Assembly: GCA_022707665.1 (NCBI GenBank) | Contig: JAKJAE010000121.1 | Span: forward strand, 313 to 7,622 | DNA: 7,310 nucleotides | From: Chloroflexota bacterium | GTDB lineage: Bacteria > Chloroflexota > Anaerolineae > B4-G1 > SLSP01 | Reading direction: 5' to 3' | Shown: one piece after another, positions 6,251 through 7,310 of the stretch | How the letters are laid out: every line of letters begins with the position of its first letter | How positions within the stretch are numbered: the stretch's first letter is position 1 | Position numbers and translations under genes: made by a program | Notes under the pieces: generated by a model | Seen by the model: only the letters and a program-made list of their open reading frames with translations | Database searches by the model: none | What the model was told of the DNA's origin: nothing

Positions 6251-7240
6251 CTAGTCGCGACCGCCGTACTCATGGACGGCTTCGAGAAAAGCGGCAACGT
6301 TGGCCCATGGAATGTCCGGTTCGCCAAGGTCGTAAGCCGGTGCCAGAATCAGCCCCGCACGTCCCAACGAGTCAATCCGTAGCCGCACCTCTTGCCGGAT
6401 CGCTTCGGGGCTCGCGAAACTGAACGCCGTCTGGCAGCCCACCGTGCCCCAGAACGCCAGTTGCGTTCCATACTCCGCCCGGATCTTCGCCGCATCCATA
6501 TGGTCAGGCTGGAGGGGGTTGATACCGTTCACCCCGATATCTACCAGATCGGGCAGGATGGGGGTGTACACACCGTCACTGTGAAAGATCACGCGCAGGT
6601 CCGGTTTGATGGCCCGGGCACAGTCAATGATGGTCGCCATCCGCGGCTTGAAGAAACGTTGCCACAGAGCTGGGCTAATCATCATGGTCACCGGGGCCCC
6701 TACATCGTCATCTAGCGCCAGGACATCGACGCCCGATCGCGCTAACGCTTCGGCATTACGGCACGCCAGTGCGGTCAGTCTGTCCAGCAGAAAGTCTGCC
6801 CAGTCAGAGCGCTCTAACAGATCCAGCAGAAAGGCTTCCAGCCCGCGCAGGCGCCAGGCAGCCTCGAAAAGCTCTCCGCCGAGATGTGGCAGATTCCCAC
6901 CAGCGGCGAGGCCGCGCGCATGCAAGGCATCGACCTGCTCCTGAAGCCCATCCACATGATGCAGGGGTGTCTCGGGACGGTAGGACCAACGCGTGTAGGT
7001 GGCCATCTGCTCGAATGTCCCCAGGCGCGTATCGTAAGGAAAAGGACGCACCGCCCTGCTGAACGCCTCCTCTTCAGGCGAGGGAGGCAAGTGCACGAAC
7101 TGCACGTCGATCAGGGCCTCCCAATCGTAATCGGGCGGAGCCTGATCATCCAGACTCACGTAGTAGAAGCTCAGGGCGCACGGAACCCGGTCCGGCATTC
7201 CACCGTCCAACGCGGTCAACACGCGATCCCGACCGTCCAT
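6251..7240 (-). CDS. Uroporphyrinogen decarboxylase (URO-D) superfamily protein, function unknown
   Basis: Soluble TIM-barrel protein of the URO-D superfamily, which includes HemE and corrinoid-dependent methyltransferases such as MtaA/MtbA. From the ATG at 7240 it has 329 aa. Family-like blocks are the opening GRDRVLTALDGGMPDRVP (3-20), VLALDDDVGAPVTMMISPALW (173-193), FFKPR (196-200), VIFHSDGVYTPILPDLVDIG (217-236), GINPLQP (239-245) and LAFWGTVGCQTAF (261-273). It is not an obvious HemE: the N-terminal RxxGR substrate motif is absent. It also lacks the full His-x-Cys...Cys zinc set of MtaA-type enzymes, having His220-Ser-Asp222 and PAYDLG near 301-306 where those carry a GCG-like Cys motif. 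Cys269 is present. The start is set by GGAGGT (7253-7248), 7 nt upstream; a GTG at 7258 lies before that SD. It ends 18 bp before the hexuronate promoter. Proteins of this type are often seen near carbohydrate operons, but its reaction cannot be named. Confidence 0.8.
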   Translation of the reverse strand: MDGRDRVLTALDGGMPDRVPCALSFYYVSLDDQAPPDYDWEALIDVQFVHLPPSPEEEAFSRAVRPFPYDTRLGTFEQMATYTRWSYRPETPLHHVDGLQEQVDALHARGLAAGGNLPHLGGELFEAAWRLRGLEAFLLDLLERSDWADFLLDRLTALACRNAEALARSGVDVLALDDDVGAPVTMMISPALWQRFFKPRMATIIDCARAIKPDLRVIFHSDGVYTPILPDLVDIGVNGINPLQPDHMDAAKIRAEYGTQLAFWGTVGCQTAFSFASPEAIRQEVRLRIDSLGRAGLILAPAYDLGEPDIPWANVAAFLEAVHEYGGRD

Positions 7241-7247
7241 CACGTTG

Positions 7248-7253
7248 ACCTCC
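7248..7253 (-). promoter_or_regulatory. Ribosome binding site deciding the URO-D-like start
   Basis: GGAGGT on the minus strand, 7 nt before the ATG at 7240. The GTG at 7258 lies upstream of it and is therefore unlikely as start; a GTG at 7243 with 4-nt spacing is a weaker alternative. Confidence 0.6.
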
Positions 7254-7310
7254 GTCACGTCTCAAGCCTTTGGCGAGCACACGGACTACAGATCTGTCTT
7301 TCTGCCTCAA

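Noticed and set aside
6251..7240. Annotation as HemE (uroporphyrinogen III decarboxylase of haem synthesis)
   Set aside because: The HemE N-terminal arginine motif is missing and the context is not tetrapyrrole synthesis; only superfamily membership is supported.
7255..7310. A minus-strand frame ending in TGA at 7257-7255 (…CSPCARQRLET) that could be the C-terminus of an upstream gene
   Set aside because: Only about 17 codons are visible with no recognisable domain. Spacing to the next gene would fit an operon, but this is too little to call.

Overview
The window holds a compact catabolic operon for hexuronates (D-glucuronate and D-galacturonate). All seven genes lie on the minus strand, so transcription runs from high to low coordinates. 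The DNA is GC-rich and tightly packed: gaps are mostly 14-36 nt, Shine-Dalgarno sites are strong, and there are no RNA genes, insertion sequences, CRISPR arrays or long non-coding stretches. The gene set (UxaE-type epimerase, SDR-type fructuronate reductase, LacI regulator, a URO-D-like neighbour) suggests a free-living plant-polysaccharide degrader. Chloroflexota or a similar GC-rich environmental lineage is my best guess, but the sequence alone does not fix the taxonomy.

Layout in the direction of transcription. (1) 7240-6251: a uroporphyrinogen-decarboxylase-superfamily protein that is not a canonical HemE and lacks the full zinc motif of corrinoid methyltransferases. (2) 6232-6137: a 114-bp intergenic region with a near-consensus sigma70-type promoter (TTGACA, 16 bp, TATGAT). 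A LacI-family operator array directly follows it and covers the predicted start of transcription. (3) 6136-5087: a LacI-family repressor. (4) 5064-3613: uronate isomerase UxaC. (5) 3598-2669: an auxin-efflux-carrier (AEC) family permease. (6) 2641-1154: tagaturonate/fructuronate epimerase UxaE. (7) 1133-300: SDR-family fructuronate reductase (D-mannonate oxidoreductase). (8) From 263 off the window edge: the N-terminal part of glutamate 5-kinase ProB.

How they fit together. UxaC would convert glucuronate to fructuronate and galacturonate to tagaturonate. UxaE would convert tagaturonate to fructuronate, so a single reductase can take both branches to D-mannonate. Mannonate dehydratase, KDG kinase and KDPG aldolase, which complete the route, are not in this window. 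The AEC permease is the only transporter here and is therefore a candidate hexuronate carrier, a substrate I do not know to be established for this family. The repressor is the first gene behind the operator array, so autoregulation with relief by a pathway sugar acid is the simplest model. The operon appears to run without a terminator into proB.

The most interesting points are the operator architecture, the AEC permease as a possible uronate transporter, the URO-D-like protein beside a uronate operon, and the junction of a sugar-acid operon with a proline biosynthesis gene.
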